A stretch of 64,000 bases of DNA from Burkholderia sp. FERM BP-3421 (GCF_028657905.1 NZ_CP117780.1:62001-126000); one strand, 5' to 3'. Shown: positions 35,601-44,570, counted from the stretch's first letter. Made by a program: numbers and translations. The notes: generated from the letters alone by a model not told the origin.

Positions 35601-37711
35601 AATACCAGGCGGGAACCACCAGTCCGATCTCCATCGACATCGAGGGAGTGCTGGTCGAGGACATCTGCGATGGCAATGCCTTCGAGATCATCATCGATCC
35701 TAATTCGCTGCCGTTTCGCCAATACGTGAATCTGCGCGTCCAGGCGGTGGTAGCGGAAGTGCAAGGCGTGAAATCCACCGATAGCGGCAAGGTGCTGCTC
35801 AAGCTGACCTTCGAGGACAAGCCTTTCATCGACCGCAACGTCGAACGCGCCACTTTGCGCTTCCACACTCCGTTCCGCGAACGCGTCTACCAGTTCGACG
35901 TTGCAACGGGACAACCCGACTTCAGCGATCAGGGCAGGTCATGGTCGACGAACGTCAGTCCGGTCACGCCCTTCGGTTCCTGGCTCGTATCGCTCCCCAA
36001 GACCCAAACCAACCAGGGGCTGCGTTTTTCCGGCCTGACAGTCACTATTCGCCTGACGTTCGTCCTCGAGGCCCGCATCGTCGATGTGCCGGTGGCGCTC
36101 CGCGGCCACGCCCTCCGTTCCCCGGGAGCAGACGGCGCCGTGGCGATGCTGGCGGCGAGCGGCGCCGAGCGATGGTCCGCGGATCAGCTAATTGCCAAGC
36201 TGAACGCCGCTGGCGCGACCACCAACGGCTGGGACGTCGTCTTCAACATGGGGCTGTCACAGATCAACAAGTCCTTGCGCGACCAGTACGACGCGCTTGC
36301 AAAAGAATCCAAGTACAAGCACCAAATCTCCGTCCGCACGGAGTACGAGGTGATGGAAGGCACGACTGGAATCAAGAAATTCGACTTCACGTACGGGTAT
36401 CCATTGCTGGAATTCCAGTCCAACAACCCCAACACCGTCCTGCTGAAAATGCAGATCGAGGATGGGACGCTGACCAAATGCAAGAGAGAGGACGACCAGC
36501 CGGAAAAATGCGGCCAGCCCGTGAGCATCAAAGGCAAGACGCTCATGGCGGTGGTGACGCTGTCGTTGACGGAGGGTGTCGTCTTCGTGGATGGATCCAA
36601 CCAGAATATTCTGCATGTCGAACTGAATATGGCCAAGGGCGCATTCTCTGCTGACGACATCGAACTTATCGACGAGGAAGAGGTCAGTTTCAGCCGGGCG
36701 ATCAAAGCCCATTTTCAGAACAACCCCATCGTTTATCGGATCAACGCCCTGAATATCACCAACGTGCCGGTGCTCGAAGCCCTGAGACCGAACGGCTTCC
36801 GGTTCAAGTTGTTGACGACACCCGCTGGTGTTGACCTCTTGCAGCTCTTCATTCAGACCGGTAGCCGGAAGTTGCCCAACGCGACGCAGACCTTCCTGAA
36901 CCACGTGGACGAACCGTTGCCGTTAGGCAGTGAGGCATCGCTGTTTATCCGCAGCGATCTGTTCTTCTCGGAAATCCTTCCCCAATCTCTTGACAGGCGT
37001 GCATCCGGCTGGAGTCTGGTGGGTCGAAAGGGCCCCGAGTCGGTGAAAGCGTCGTGGTGCGAGTTCACCAATGCCCCTGTCTTCGCCACAGATGTCAAGC
37101 TGGGGAGCGTGACCGACACCCAGGTGTCTCCCGGGCCGGATCCGACCGGCATCAGCGTCACCGTGACGACCTATGCCCTTCCAAACGACACGATCAACTG
37201 GAACTTGGCGGGCATGACCTTGACGCCTCGACCAGACGGCCAGATGCTGCTGTCCGGAACCAAGGCTCAATCGATGGCGATCAATACATACGTCAGCTCC
37301 TCAGCTTTCATCGGAACCATCCCTGGGAAGACGTTCACCAACGAAGCCACTTCCAGCGTGTATGCGATGGCGCAGGTGAAGGTCGAGGGTAGTGGACGCG
37401 ATCAGACCATCAAATGTGTCATGGAGAGTCAGGCGGTGACGGTGACTGGTGGCGCCGAGGGGGGCGGTCCATCGAACACACCTGACCTACAGTACAGAAT
37501 CAACGAGAAGATCCGGGACCAAGTGCCGAAACAGATCGTGAAGCAGCTGGACGTCAGTTTTGCCGCAGTGTCGCTGTTCGCGATCAAGAACCTGTTGTTC
37601 CCGACCAACAACTACATCACGTTCACCAAGTCCGCCGCGCCCGGCGACATGCTGGTGCTGGGCAACTTCAGTGGAGGTGCCCCGGTAATCCCGGACAAAG
37701 CGTCGCACTAA
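32699..37711 (+). CDS. Giant MACPF-helical-TULIP/P47-like protein, candidate pore-forming toxin
   Basis: 1670 residues, intact, started at 32699 behind AAAGGAG. Residues 195-212 (FARWGTHFVSSITGG) fit the MACPF signature Y/W-G-T-H-F/Y-x-GG. About 600-720 is a heptad-like coiled coil rich in Gln, Glu and Ala, followed by a hydrophobic Ser/Thr/Val stretch (725-750) and more helices to about 960. From about 1163 a different domain begins with TNGWDVVFNMGLSQINKSL. It ends IKNLLFPTNNYITF and APGDMLVLGNF. This resembles TULIP-superfamily P47/OrfX2 proteins of clostridial toxin loci. No signal peptide. The combination suggests a lipid- or host-directed pore-forming toxin, as found in insect-associated bacteria. 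Both domain calls come from motifs and need structure-based confirmation. Confidence 0.7.
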   Translation: MNGSNGLELGVAANLVKGYASGWDPSAGTLDILHRPAEQPMVPQPLSPSGARGNWSYPVITLHDTPDNLVTELLGYSIDAPAIDQAPPRLPTGALLLSSPGGSLARSRLAAALGVSLDNPDLRYALVKLTRADQVFSHTTKEHGILTTVDALSPDRRIGVNSEFMRSMARLRHFRTSDAEQAAAELTLEDANAYLKGFARWGTHFVSSITGGDQIVQVFAYEADRFERVRTAFEADGNDFTGIDACDFQYFTTDANKGAFGFVRQYGKILCFSNARVFQESLAAGEWVEKTWAKQNSVFQVFAIGTAVSRRRLNAEFTNQVPVAVTLAPLTTFTEYKRTTVWRHVFKAAMSCVFADAIDPNFVSHDATDFNVLIPEEQPGVISAIATPTINIYKARLNLAGMQLVARADVRKFISFGYVVSGTSPSAIDLPGTAVHVYGYILDMRANGRPNVVSLSDKGFDGLAIGCDRFLGVARFQNAEGRKHFLVADGLRYELDADGWPSVTGDVRHPPPASGLHALKDSLEFSLAFGETVLGMQTVETLNDPTRLLARDYLKWVGKLIPADCADTDLQTMRFRALDLSSYAPNTGGGAFVPILPAADYQQAVGNILDCLQEIQRQVSESTIQINQRKQAELTIDVARTLNENIVQSGELLSGLIKANAQSARDLSGQYDAVISARQAEARAQQTKINELSKAVFEQQAEVDRAVQGYQAALAQWETLELVKFGLEVATSTFSLSSAVLVPSTSISAVKDLGQTAQRIQKTLNVLNATMKVYTTASGAAKSIQDAQTTLDGLDGLDYGNTSALNWDEMSIQLDVALSTGPGGSVTAAKARLVAAFKLLALRGKALVGAQSSLHQIQREIYTTQRQKLLNDRQTERLDDLTRTLHPARIRDLDREAIDLVGLTGSLDYLRRQMLTTFTKSFLLQDQALQYAWLQKPTPIASHSLLTFMQARIAQSEATLEAKSQLLKYQAGTTSPISIDIEGVLVEDICDGNAFEIIIDPNSLPFRQYVNLRVQAVVAEVQGVKSTDSGKVLLKLTFEDKPFIDRNVERATLRFHTPFRERVYQFDVATGQPDFSDQGRSWSTNVSPVTPFGSWLVSLPKTQTNQGLRFSGLTVTIRLTFVLEARIVDVPVALRGHALRSPGADGAVAMLAASGAERWSADQLIAKLNAAGATTNGWDVVFNMGLSQINKSLRDQYDALAKESKYKHQISVRTEYEVMEGTTGIKKFDFTYGYPLLEFQSNNPNTVLLKMQIEDGTLTKCKREDDQPEKCGQPVSIKGKTLMAVVTLSLTEGVVFVDGSNQNILHVELNMAKGAFSADDIELIDEEEVSFSRAIKAHFQNNPIVYRINALNITNVPVLEALRPNGFRFKLLTTPAGVDLLQLFIQTGSRKLPNATQTFLNHVDEPLPLGSEASLFIRSDLFFSEILPQSLDRRASGWSLVGRKGPESVKASWCEFTNAPVFATDVKLGSVTDTQVSPGPDPTGISVTVTTYALPNDTINWNLAGMTLTPRPDGQMLLSGTKAQSMAINTYVSSSAFIGTIPGKTFTNEATSSVYAMAQVKVEGSGRDQTIKCVMESQAVTVTGGAEGGGPSNTPDLQYRINEKIRDQVPKQIVKQLDVSFAAVSLFAIKNLLFPTNNYITFTKSAAPGDMLVLGNFSGGAPVIPDKASH

Positions 37712-37968
37712 GGTTGCTGAACAGTATCGGTTTCGGTTGCGGCATGTAGATTGAGTCACCCTACTGGCGTTCCGCCTGGCTCCTCGATGGTCCCGGTGAA
37801 TGCGCAGTCCATCACGTCGCCCGGGAGCAGTTGCCAGCAACCGCCCTCGACAAGGCTCGAAACATGGACAGCCTGCTGTCCTATGTCAGTCAGCATCGGA
37901 CAACATTGTTCGAATGGGAATCCCGGCTGCCGTTTGAGCGACTACCGCGCCGACGCATGCCGCGCTAG

Positions 37969-39011
37969 CTGTGAAGCTTCAATAGGTTGTATCGATGGTT
38001 CATCCGGACTGAGTCTGGGAGACTGGAAGTCGCCAAACACCCAACCTTCCAGGAACCCAGCCGGATGAACACCCATAAGAATGCCCGACTCACTTTCGCG
38101 CGTCGACTTGAGATGGTTCAGGAGATCACCGAATCCGGTTCGAGCGTGCCGCAAGCCGCAGTCGATCATGGCGTGACAGCACCGACGGTACGCAAATGGC
38201 TTGGGCGCTATCTGGTCGGCGGCGCACTCGCGCTGGCAGACGCCTCATCGAGACCGGCTCGCTCTCCACGCTCCATTGACCCGGCGACTGCCTTGTTGAT
38301 CGTGGAGTTGCGCCAGCAGCGCTTGCTGCAACGTCAGATCGCTCGACAGGTGGGCGTGTCGGCCTCGACCGTCAGTCGGGTGCTGGCGCGTGCCGGACTG
38401 TCCCGGTTGAGCGACCTGCAACCAAGAGAGCCGGTTCAGCGTTACGAACACGAGGCACCGGGCGACTTGCTGCACATCGACATCAAGAAGCTCGGCCGTA
38501 TCGCGCGTCCTGGCCATCGTGTGACCGGCAATCGGCGCGATACGGTCGATGGTGTTGGCTGGGAGTATCTGTTCGTCGCCGTGGACGACCATGCCCGGAT
38601 TGCCTACACAGCAATGCATCCAGACGAGACGAAAGGGAGTGCCGTGAAATTCCTGCGCGATGCCGTGGCTTGGTACGCTGGACTTGGCGTGCGTGTGCGC
38701 CGATTGCTAACCGACAACGGTTCGGCGTTCCGTTCACATGAGTTTGCTCGGACCTGTCAGGAACTGGAGATCCGGCACAAATTTACACGGGCGTACCGTC
38801 CTCAGACCAACGGCAAGGCCGAACGCTTCATCCAGTCAGCGTTACGTGAGTGGGCCTACGCATGGACGTACCAAAGCTCAGCCCATCGCGTCGAAGCCCT
38901 GGCGAGTTGGCAGCATCACTACAACTGGCATCGTGCTCATAGCGCCATCGGCGGCGTTGCGCCGATGGCCAGACTTCCCGTATCGAGAAACAACCTCTTG
39001 ACGCTTCACAA
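37969..39011 (+). mobile_element. Intact IS481-family element with CTAG target duplication
   Basis: The left end reads TGTGAAGCTTCAATAGGTTGT (37970 on), and the right end reversed reads TGTGAAGCGTCAAGAGGTTGT, an imperfect terminal inverted repeat. CTAG occurs directly outside both ends (37965-37968 and 39012-39015). One transposase gene fills the element. This is the signature of a comparatively recent insertion. Confidence 0.85.
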
Positions 39012-39015
39012 CTAG
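38065..39015 (+). CDS. IS481 transposase
   Basis: 316 residues from ATG 38065 (upstream in-frame starts lie in the terminal repeat). N-terminal HTH (QAAVDHGVTAPTVRKWLGRY), second HTH with QIARQVGVSASTVSRVLARAG, then the DDE core: LLHIDIKKLGRI, RRLLTDNGSAFRS and TNGKAERFIQSALREW. All three catalytic residues are present. The TAG stop is supplied by the CTAG target duplication just outside the right inverted repeat. Confidence 0.9.
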   Translation: MNTHKNARLTFARRLEMVQEITESGSSVPQAAVDHGVTAPTVRKWLGRYLVGGALALADASSRPARSPRSIDPATALLIVELRQQRLLQRQIARQVGVSASTVSRVLARAGLSRLSDLQPREPVQRYEHEAPGDLLHIDIKKLGRIARPGHRVTGNRRDTVDGVGWEYLFVAVDDHARIAYTAMHPDETKGSAVKFLRDAVAWYAGLGVRVRRLLTDNGSAFRSHEFARTCQELEIRHKFTRAYRPQTNGKAERFIQSALREWAYAWTYQSSAHRVEALASWQHHYNWHRAHSAIGGVAPMARLPVSRNNLLTLHN

Positions 39016-39450
39016 GCCCAGGCGGCGCCGGCGCCCGATGACGCGATCGCGCGTTGGTTCCGCGCTCGTTGCCCAGCAACTGCGAGATCGAGGTGCGCAC
39101 CGTTGGACAGCTGCAACCGCCGCCGCGGATCCTGGTGGCGGTCGGTGCCGCGCATCGGCGTCGGCAGGGCCCGCACCGTGGTCGCGTGGCTGCGCCGGCA
39201 CGCCGAGACGATGGCGACACGGTCACGCTCGACGTCGACAGCATCGATCGATTCGTCGCTGCACCGGAGGCACGCGTCCCGCTGCGCAGCGACCAACCGT
39301 GGCGATGCCGAAGGACCTGGACGGCTCGGCCGGAACGAATCGCGCGCCGGCGCTCCCGTACATCTCGGCCATGCACGACCTCGACGCCGTGTTCGCGTAC
39401 CTGCATCGCTACGACGGCCAGCCGTTGCGCGCGTGGATACCACAACGTCC
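39015..39450 (+). pseudogene. N-terminal part of a phage-type integrase (DUF3701-like), frameshifted
   Basis: Shifting plus-strand frames give DDAIARWFRAR, EVRTVGQLQ, WWRSVPRIGVGRARTVVAWLRRH, TVTLDVDSIDRFVAAPE and NRAPALPYISAMHDLDAVFAYLHRY. This is the N-terminal and core-binding region of integrases common in Burkholderia islands. The catalytic half is missing here, but similar halves lie at 30.5 and 32 kb. IS481 inserted at its left side. Confidence 0.6.
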
Positions 39451-39502
39451 ACGACCTCACGGTGCACACCCACATAGGCAGCTTGCACAACGTCATGCTT
39501 CG

Positions 39503-39781
39503 TCACGGCGCGTTCACCGCATCCTTAAATGCCTTGCCTGCGATGAACTTTACCGTTTTCGCCGCGGCGATCGCGATCTCCGCGCCTGTTGTGGGATTGC
39601 GGCCGATACGGGCTGCGCGTTGCCCCTGCGAGAACGCCCCGAAGCCGATGAGTTGTACGGTATCGTCGGCACTCACCGCGTGCGTAATGACCTCCAGCAG
39701 GGCTTGGATTACTTCGCTAGTGGCAGTCTTGCTGGCGCCGGTGCTAGCAGCGACTGCGTCAATGAGTTCCTGTTTGTTCAT
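39503..39781 (-). CDS. HU-family DNA-binding protein
   Basis: 92 residues, MNKQELIDAVAASTGASKTATSEVIQ as the helical dimer base, GFGAFSQGQRAARIGRNPTTGAEI as the beta arm with the conserved Arg-Asn-Pro tip, then VKFIAGKAFKDAVN. Full length with no damage. It acts as a nucleoid architectural protein. It is one of few intact housekeeping-type genes between island remnants, and Burkholderia carries several HU copies. Confidence 0.95.
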   Translation of the reverse strand: MNKQELIDAVAASTGASKTATSEVIQALLEVITHAVSADDTVQLIGFGAFSQGQRAARIGRNPTTGAEIAIAAAKTVKFIAGKAFKDAVNAP

Positions 39782-39885
39782 GGACAACCTTGGTCAGTAA
39801 GTTAAAGCCGAACCCTACCGCATTGCGCGGCTCGTAAGCGCATCCTGAGGCAAACTTCAGGGCCGGTCAGAACACCCGCAGCGGA

Positions 39886-41289
39886 CTACGCAGCGACCAC
39901 CCTGTTGCGACCTTGGTGCTTCGCGTGATATAGGCGTTCGTCCGCCTTGCGCAGGATCGCGTCGATCGTCTCCCCATCACGCCCGAACTCGGAAACGCCA
40001 ATGCTCACGGTGACCTCAATCGGCTGACCGATGTCGGCCTCAAACGGTGTGCCAGCGATCGCTGCGCGAATACGCTCACCAATTGAGCGAGCGGTGTCCA
40101 GAGCAGCTTGCGGCAGAAGCACCATGAATTCCTCTCCACCTACCCGCGCGACGCCGTCGAATGGCCGGATCGCATCACGGCATTTCGTAACAAAGCGCTG
40201 CAACACGCGGTCGCCCGCCTGATGCCCGTAGCTGTCATTGATAATTTTGAAGTGGTCGAGATCGAGCGCTAGCAACGAGAACGGCGCGCCATTGTGTTTC
40301 GCCCGGGCAATTTCGGCCTCCACGCGATCGATGAATTGGCGCCGATTGGCCGCGCCTGTAAGCGGATCCGTTGCCGCCATATGCTCGAGCTTCTCGTTGG
40401 TCCGCTGCAGTTCCTGCAGCGCCCTCTCCGTGCGCCCCATCGCTTCTCGCAACCGGGCAAACAGCTCTCCTTGGCTATAGATCTTCGAAAACGAGCGCGT
40501 CGTGTGAAAAGCCTGAACAACCCCGAAACTGAGCAGAAAGAAGCCGGCCGCAAAGATTGCGTGCGCAAGCCACCACATATGATTCCACGGTACCCCAAGG
40601 ATGAATGCGAGAGAGGAAAGTGCGAACGACGTCACCGAAATGCCGTAGATCGTCATCAGCGGAGAGCGAATGCGACGCTGGACGAGCGCAACGACGTTTA
40701 CGGTGGAAAGCAAGAGCGCGCCTCCCTCCATCGAAACGCGCATCCATGGGGCGCCGGCCACTGGCGAGTAGGCGATTCCGGCAACCGAGAGGTCGATCAG
40801 CACAAACAGTGCAATCCACGTCGCCCAGACGCGACGATCAGCACGTTTGGTTGCGCTGTCGGCCGCGTGGCTATAAGTGAGCTGCCCGATGAAAATAAGT
40901 ATCGACATGACTAGGCGGGAGGCCGGCCCGTACAAAAGAAACAGCCAGATATTGTGATGTGCCATGCCGGTGAAGACGCCATGCAACGCATAGATGAGAG
41001 AGAAGCCGAGAAAGCCGAGCGTGAGCCAACGCAGCAGCGGTTCGCCTGACAGACAATAGCAACGCCAGCAGACATAGGTGACGAATCCGCCTTCGAGCGT
41101 GGCGGCAGCGATCGCAAGCTCGTGAAAAGCGTGATTCTCGAATTTCAGCGAAGGATCCTGAAAGAAATATAGGTAGGCAATCAAATACAGCGGTATCAGC
41201 GCGAAGCCCGTCAGCAGCAGCTTGGCATAGCCCTTGGTGACCAGTTGGATAGTGCTTGAAGGCTCATTGGCGGCAACGCGGATGCTCAT
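39886..41289 (-). CDS. Membrane diguanylate cyclase (GGDEF protein)
   Basis: 467 residues. The first ~270 residues hold about seven to eight hydrophobic segments (for example LLLTGFALIPLYLIAYLYFF), a membrane sensor without a recognisable periplasmic domain. A short coiled coil (ALQELQRTNEKLEHMA) leads to a C-terminal GGDEF domain with DPLTGAANRRQF, the catalytic GGEEF and an inhibitory site RPFD five residues before it. It should synthesise cyclic di-GMP with product inhibition. It may influence surface attachment and fimbriae, but no link in the sequence shows that. Confidence 0.9.
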   Translation of the reverse strand: MSIRVAANEPSSTIQLVTKGYAKLLLTGFALIPLYLIAYLYFFQDPSLKFENHAFHELAIAAATLEGGFVTYVCWRCYCLSGEPLLRWLTLGFLGFSLIYALHGVFTGMAHHNIWLFLLYGPASRLVMSILIFIGQLTYSHAADSATKRADRRVWATWIALFVLIDLSVAGIAYSPVAGAPWMRVSMEGGALLLSTVNVVALVQRRIRSPLMTIYGISVTSFALSSLAFILGVPWNHMWWLAHAIFAAGFFLLSFGVVQAFHTTRSFSKIYSQGELFARLREAMGRTERALQELQRTNEKLEHMAATDPLTGAANRRQFIDRVEAEIARAKHNGAPFSLLALDLDHFKIINDSYGHQAGDRVLQRFVTKCRDAIRPFDGVARVGGEEFMVLLPQAALDTARSIGERIRAAIAGTPFEADIGQPIEVTVSIGVSEFGRDGETIDAILRKADERLYHAKHQGRNRVVAA

Positions 41290-41344
41290 GTTCTGCCTCC
41301 CGTTTCGTCAGGTGAATCCAGTATAGGAAAGGAGACTCCTACCG

Positions 41345-41606
41345 TTAGATTTTCATGCAACAAGTTTCTTGGCACCGAGTGGACCGGCCAGTTGAACAGC
41401 CCCCGGAAACACCTACAAGGATCTTCGGGTTCACGCCTCGCTGGCATGCCCTGGTCAACATCGCCCGACCGCAGTACTCTTTGCCGTTGTCGGTCCGAAT
41501 GGCATTCGGCAAGCCGCGAAGCAATGCCACACGATCGAGAATTCGCGTCAACACGTGCCCGATACGGTGCAAGAACCTTGATCGTGTCATCAGGAAGTAG
41601 AGTCAA
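41345..41606 (-). pseudogene. IS3-family orfB fragment
   Basis: The minus strand reads RIGHVLTRILDRVALLRGLPNAIRTDNGKEYCGRAML, the second-Asp region of an IS3-type integrase core, then degenerates. The first Asp and final Glu are missing. Its end abuts the truncated nucleotidyltransferase gene. Confidence 0.7.
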
Positions 41607-41648
41607 CCCGACTGCGGTTGCATACTCTGGCCGCGACGCGACGGCGGC

Positions 41649-42008
41649 CTACAGCGACTTCAATGGTGGCACGGCGTAACCCAAAGCCGCCTCGAACCAG
41701 GTATGAACGGCGGCTTGATTGGTGACCTCCCATGGCAATTGGGGGTGCATCCTGCTTGAATGAGACTGAAACGTTGCGTCGCGCGCGGCAGAAAGATCAG
41801 CGCCATCGAAGTACGCAACATCGACGTCACGCAATGCTGACGATGTCTCCAATCCATGCAAAGAGTCCCAGACGAGGTTCCGTACGGCACCAGCACCGAT
41901 GCACCAGGAAGGTAGATTCAGGGACCGGACTGCAACCAGTGCAGGCCAAAACCATGAAGACTCTCGCGCAAGGGCAACGAGGTGCGCTTCGAAAGCAGTT
42001 GATGGCAT
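41649..42008 (-). pseudogene. Nucleotidyltransferase-family protein (DUF925-like), 3' truncated
   Basis: 119 residues starting MPSTAFEAHLVALARESSWFW. Contains WCIGAGAVRNLVWDSLHG and the catalytic-type DVDVAYFD of NTP-transferase DUF925 proteins, which are usually about 190 residues. It ends abruptly after AVPPLKSL, at the boundary to the IS3 fragment, so the last third is lost. Fold family from memory, function unknown. Confidence 0.65.
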
Positions 42009-42170
42009 GGGCGAAGAGTCCGCTGGGTAGCGGCGACGATCTGCCGCTGAGCAAACTCGCCGCTCACGGCAAGTCGATCTTAACCGAGTGTGACGCAGAT
42101 GGAGGGGAGAGGCGTCCTTTACCGACCGCTTACGCTGAGGCTACGGGATAGACGCGACACGAAGCGAGCC

Positions 42171-42629
42171 CTACGCGGCGATGATGCGCTTCTGCATGAA
42201 TACACTCAGTGGATCATTCGTGTAATCGCCAAACGGGCCGCGGCGCTCGTAGCCGGCGGAGGCATACAAAGCTAGCGCCTCGTGTTGGTACGGTCCGGTT
42301 TCGAGCTTGAGCAACTTGCAGCCCAGACCTATGGCCTTCGACTCGAGAAGAGCCAAGAGTCTCTTGGCAACGCCTTGCCCGCGACCGCGAGGACTAACAT
42401 ACATGCGTTTGAGTTCGCCAAACTCAGGGTAGAGAACGATCGCTCCACAGCCAATGGCATTACCCGCGCTGTCTCTCGCAACTGCAGACAGGACATTCGA
42501 TTGCTTCAGCGCCGCGAGGTCAAGGATATGTCTGCTCTCAGGTGGGTACAGGGAGTCTTGATAGGCGTCCAGCTCTGCAATCAGAGCAATCACATCTGGT
42601 TGATCTGGCGATTCGATAGCGATAGTCAT
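42171..42629 (-). CDS. GNAT-family N-acetyltransferase
   Basis: 152 residues with the acetyl-CoA loop RGRGQGVAKRLLALLE after ELKRMYVSP, and C-terminal YASAGYERRGPFGDY. This is a complete single-domain GNAT of the small-molecule type. It is separated from the PKS tailoring genes by an IS3 remnant, so a role in that pathway is not supported. It is also distant from the aminocyclitol genes, although GNATs can acetylate aminoglycosides. Confidence 0.85.
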   Translation of the reverse strand: MTIAIESPDQPDVIALIAELDAYQDSLYPPESRHILDLAALKQSNVLSAVARDSAGNAIGCGAIVLYPEFGELKRMYVSPRGRGQGVAKRLLALLESKAIGLGCKLLKLETGPYQHEALALYASAGYERRGPFGDYTNDPLSVFMQKRIIAA

Positions 42630-42959
42630 GACTGAAGAAGCTGAGCGAAAGGGAAATTGTAGGCGCCCTTGTCATACTGTAGCGCCGCTTGTTGACGCAG
42701 GAGATGAGCGATTCTATCGGACAGGTTGCGCGCGAGCCGAAGGCGACAACGATGAGGCCACGTTCCACGGCAGCAGTTTGTCGATGCGGTTGCCCCTCTC
42801 TTCTACATTGACCGAGCGTGAGATTGAGGTCGCAAGCGCTGCTGGCTCCTTTCGTGCACGCCGCTAGCGGGTTTCGTGACCATCGCTAGTAAAATTTGTG
42901 AAGCTCAACAATTGGCGCAGAATGTACAAGACGATTCATTTACAATTCCCTCAGAATGA

Positions 42960-43140
42960 CAACACCCGTTTGAGAATTGCGGCCGCAATCGGTCTCCTGC
43001 CAATAATCCGACTGCATCCCAGCGCATTACTTCTTCGATTGACAGAACGTCAGTTCCGAAATGCCGGCCTGACGAATCAAGTCGACAACCGGCATTCCCA
43101 GCTCCGCTTGCTTCAGTACCGTCACAATCTTTCGACCTTC
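42960..43140 (-). pseudogene. IS3 orfA remnant
   Basis: The minus strand gives IVTVLKQAELGMPVVDLIRQAGISELTF, a stop, then CAGMQSD, closely matching orfA of the IS3 element at 19.7 kb. The N-terminal codons run into the 3' end of the P450 gene. It marks the left border of the PKS cluster. Confidence 0.8.
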
Positions 43141-44570
43141 AACGCCACTTCACCGGAGACGCTCCCCAAAGGGCTCATGCAATGAACCGCATCGTAATCC
43201 TTGGCAAGGCTAAACCTATACCGAGTCAAGACGATGCTCCAAAAGACTCTTGCCTCAAGATTTGCCAAGGCGGCGCCGACACAAGTATGTACACCGTGTC
43301 CGAACGGGAGATATTGGCCACGGTGCCGTTGATGCTCCGCGCGCGCCGATGAGAATCGCTCGGGATCAAAGCGCTGTGGATGATCCCAGAGATCCGGATC
43401 CTGGCCAAGGAGACCGGTGAAGTTGAAGACCAACGTCCGCGGAGGAGCGACGTAGGAGCCAACTTGACATTCACCCAATGAAACGCGGGGTGTGATGGCC
43501 GATACGGGAAACATGCGAAGTGTTTCCTTCCAGACCTGGGTAGTTCGCTCCATGCCATTGAAGTCGGCCAACGTCGCTTGCTCAGGTAGGCGCATGGCTT
43601 CTGCTCGCAGGACCTCCTGCCAATGAGGATACTTGGCAAGCAGATAGGCCATGCTGGTTATTCCCATTGTCGTAGTGTCGAACGCGGCAAAGATAATATT
43701 GAGCATCAAATCGACAAGTTGGTCGTCATCCAGTCCCCCCGTATCGTCCCTCGACTTGCACAGTTGACTGAACAAATCCACCCCGCCTTCGTCACGGCGT
43801 TTCGGAATCAAGTCGTACATAATGCTGCTAAGTGTCGCAACCCCGTCCACGCCTCGTTTCCATCGTTCGCTGAGGTGTCGATTCTTCAAGACAACAGGAA
43901 TCGCACCCCAGTAATCACGAGTGGCCCCTTCGAGACGTGCGGCCTCCTTTGGGTCTCCAATACCGAAGAAGAGACGCGCTGCAAGCTGGGAAAAAATTTT
44001 CCGGGCTTCCACTCGGAATGACACTGCCCCGTCACGAGGCCAAGCCTCGATATTGTGAACGAATTCATGATGGATGACGGTCAAATAGCTCGCGAGTGCG
44101 CGATCGCTGAAAGCCGGCTGAACCAAATTACGCATTCGCCGATGAGCATCAAAATCCAATGACATCAATCGACTCTTCTTCTTCAGATCGATATCAAAAC
44201 TAAGCCCTCGTGTTACCCTCTCTACCGCCAGTGCGGTCGACCAACATCGATCGCCATTTTTCAGGATTTGCGATATGACTTCATGATCAGTCACCCCGAC
44301 AATGGAGTATGGGCCGAGTTGGCTGCGGAACACCTTGCCATAAATGCTTGCCTGATTTGCAAAGAACTGCAACCCTTCTCGCTTATATGCAAAAAGAGAT
44401 TTCATGCCCGCAATAAATCCACTCACCCCAGGGATGTTGTTGGGGGCTTTGGCTATGGACGGGAATGCTTCAGGTCGATCCGGGTTTTTGATGATTGACA
44501 ACACTTCGGGATCTACAGCAATTCCTTTAATGCTCTTGCCATCATTCTCGACATTTCCGGCGTCGCTCAT
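43122..44570 (-). CDS. Cytochrome P450, likely polyketide tailoring oxidase
   Basis: 482 residues. I-helix AAFDTTTMGITS (A-x-D-T-T), ExxR motif KETLR, PERF-type DPERF, and the haem loop FGHGVHTCVGAALANLEAR with the cysteine ligand. Soluble, no membrane anchor. The last codons (KVERL) read into the IS3 orfA remnant, so the natural C-terminus may have been replaced, although the core fold is complete. It needs separate redox partners, none of which are encoded nearby. It is the first of three AT-richer genes at the end of the cluster and probably hydroxylates the polyketide. Confidence 0.9.
   Translation of the reverse strand: MSDAGNVENDGKSIKGIAVDPEVLSIIKNPDRPEAFPSIAKAPNNIPGVSGFIAGMKSLFAYKREGLQFFANQASIYGKVFRSQLGPYSIVGVTDHEVISQILKNGDRCWSTALAVERVTRGLSFDIDLKKKSRLMSLDFDAHRRMRNLVQPAFSDRALASYLTVIHHEFVHNIEAWPRDGAVSFRVEARKIFSQLAARLFFGIGDPKEAARLEGATRDYWGAIPVVLKNRHLSERWKRGVDGVATLSSIMYDLIPKRRDEGGVDLFSQLCKSRDDTGGLDDDQLVDLMLNIIFAAFDTTTMGITSMAYLLAKYPHWQEVLRAEAMRLPEQATLADFNGMERTTQVWKETLRMFPVSAITPRVSLGECQVGSYVAPPRTLVFNFTGLLGQDPDLWDHPQRFDPERFSSARAEHQRHRGQYLPFGHGVHTCVGAALANLEARVFWSIVLTRYRFSLAKDYDAVHCMSPLGSVSGEVALKVERL

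Noticed and set aside
42171..42629. GNAT as an aminoglycoside acetyltransferase belonging to the aminocyclitol locus
   Set aside because: It lies 30 kb away behind IS remnants and shows only generic GNAT motifs.
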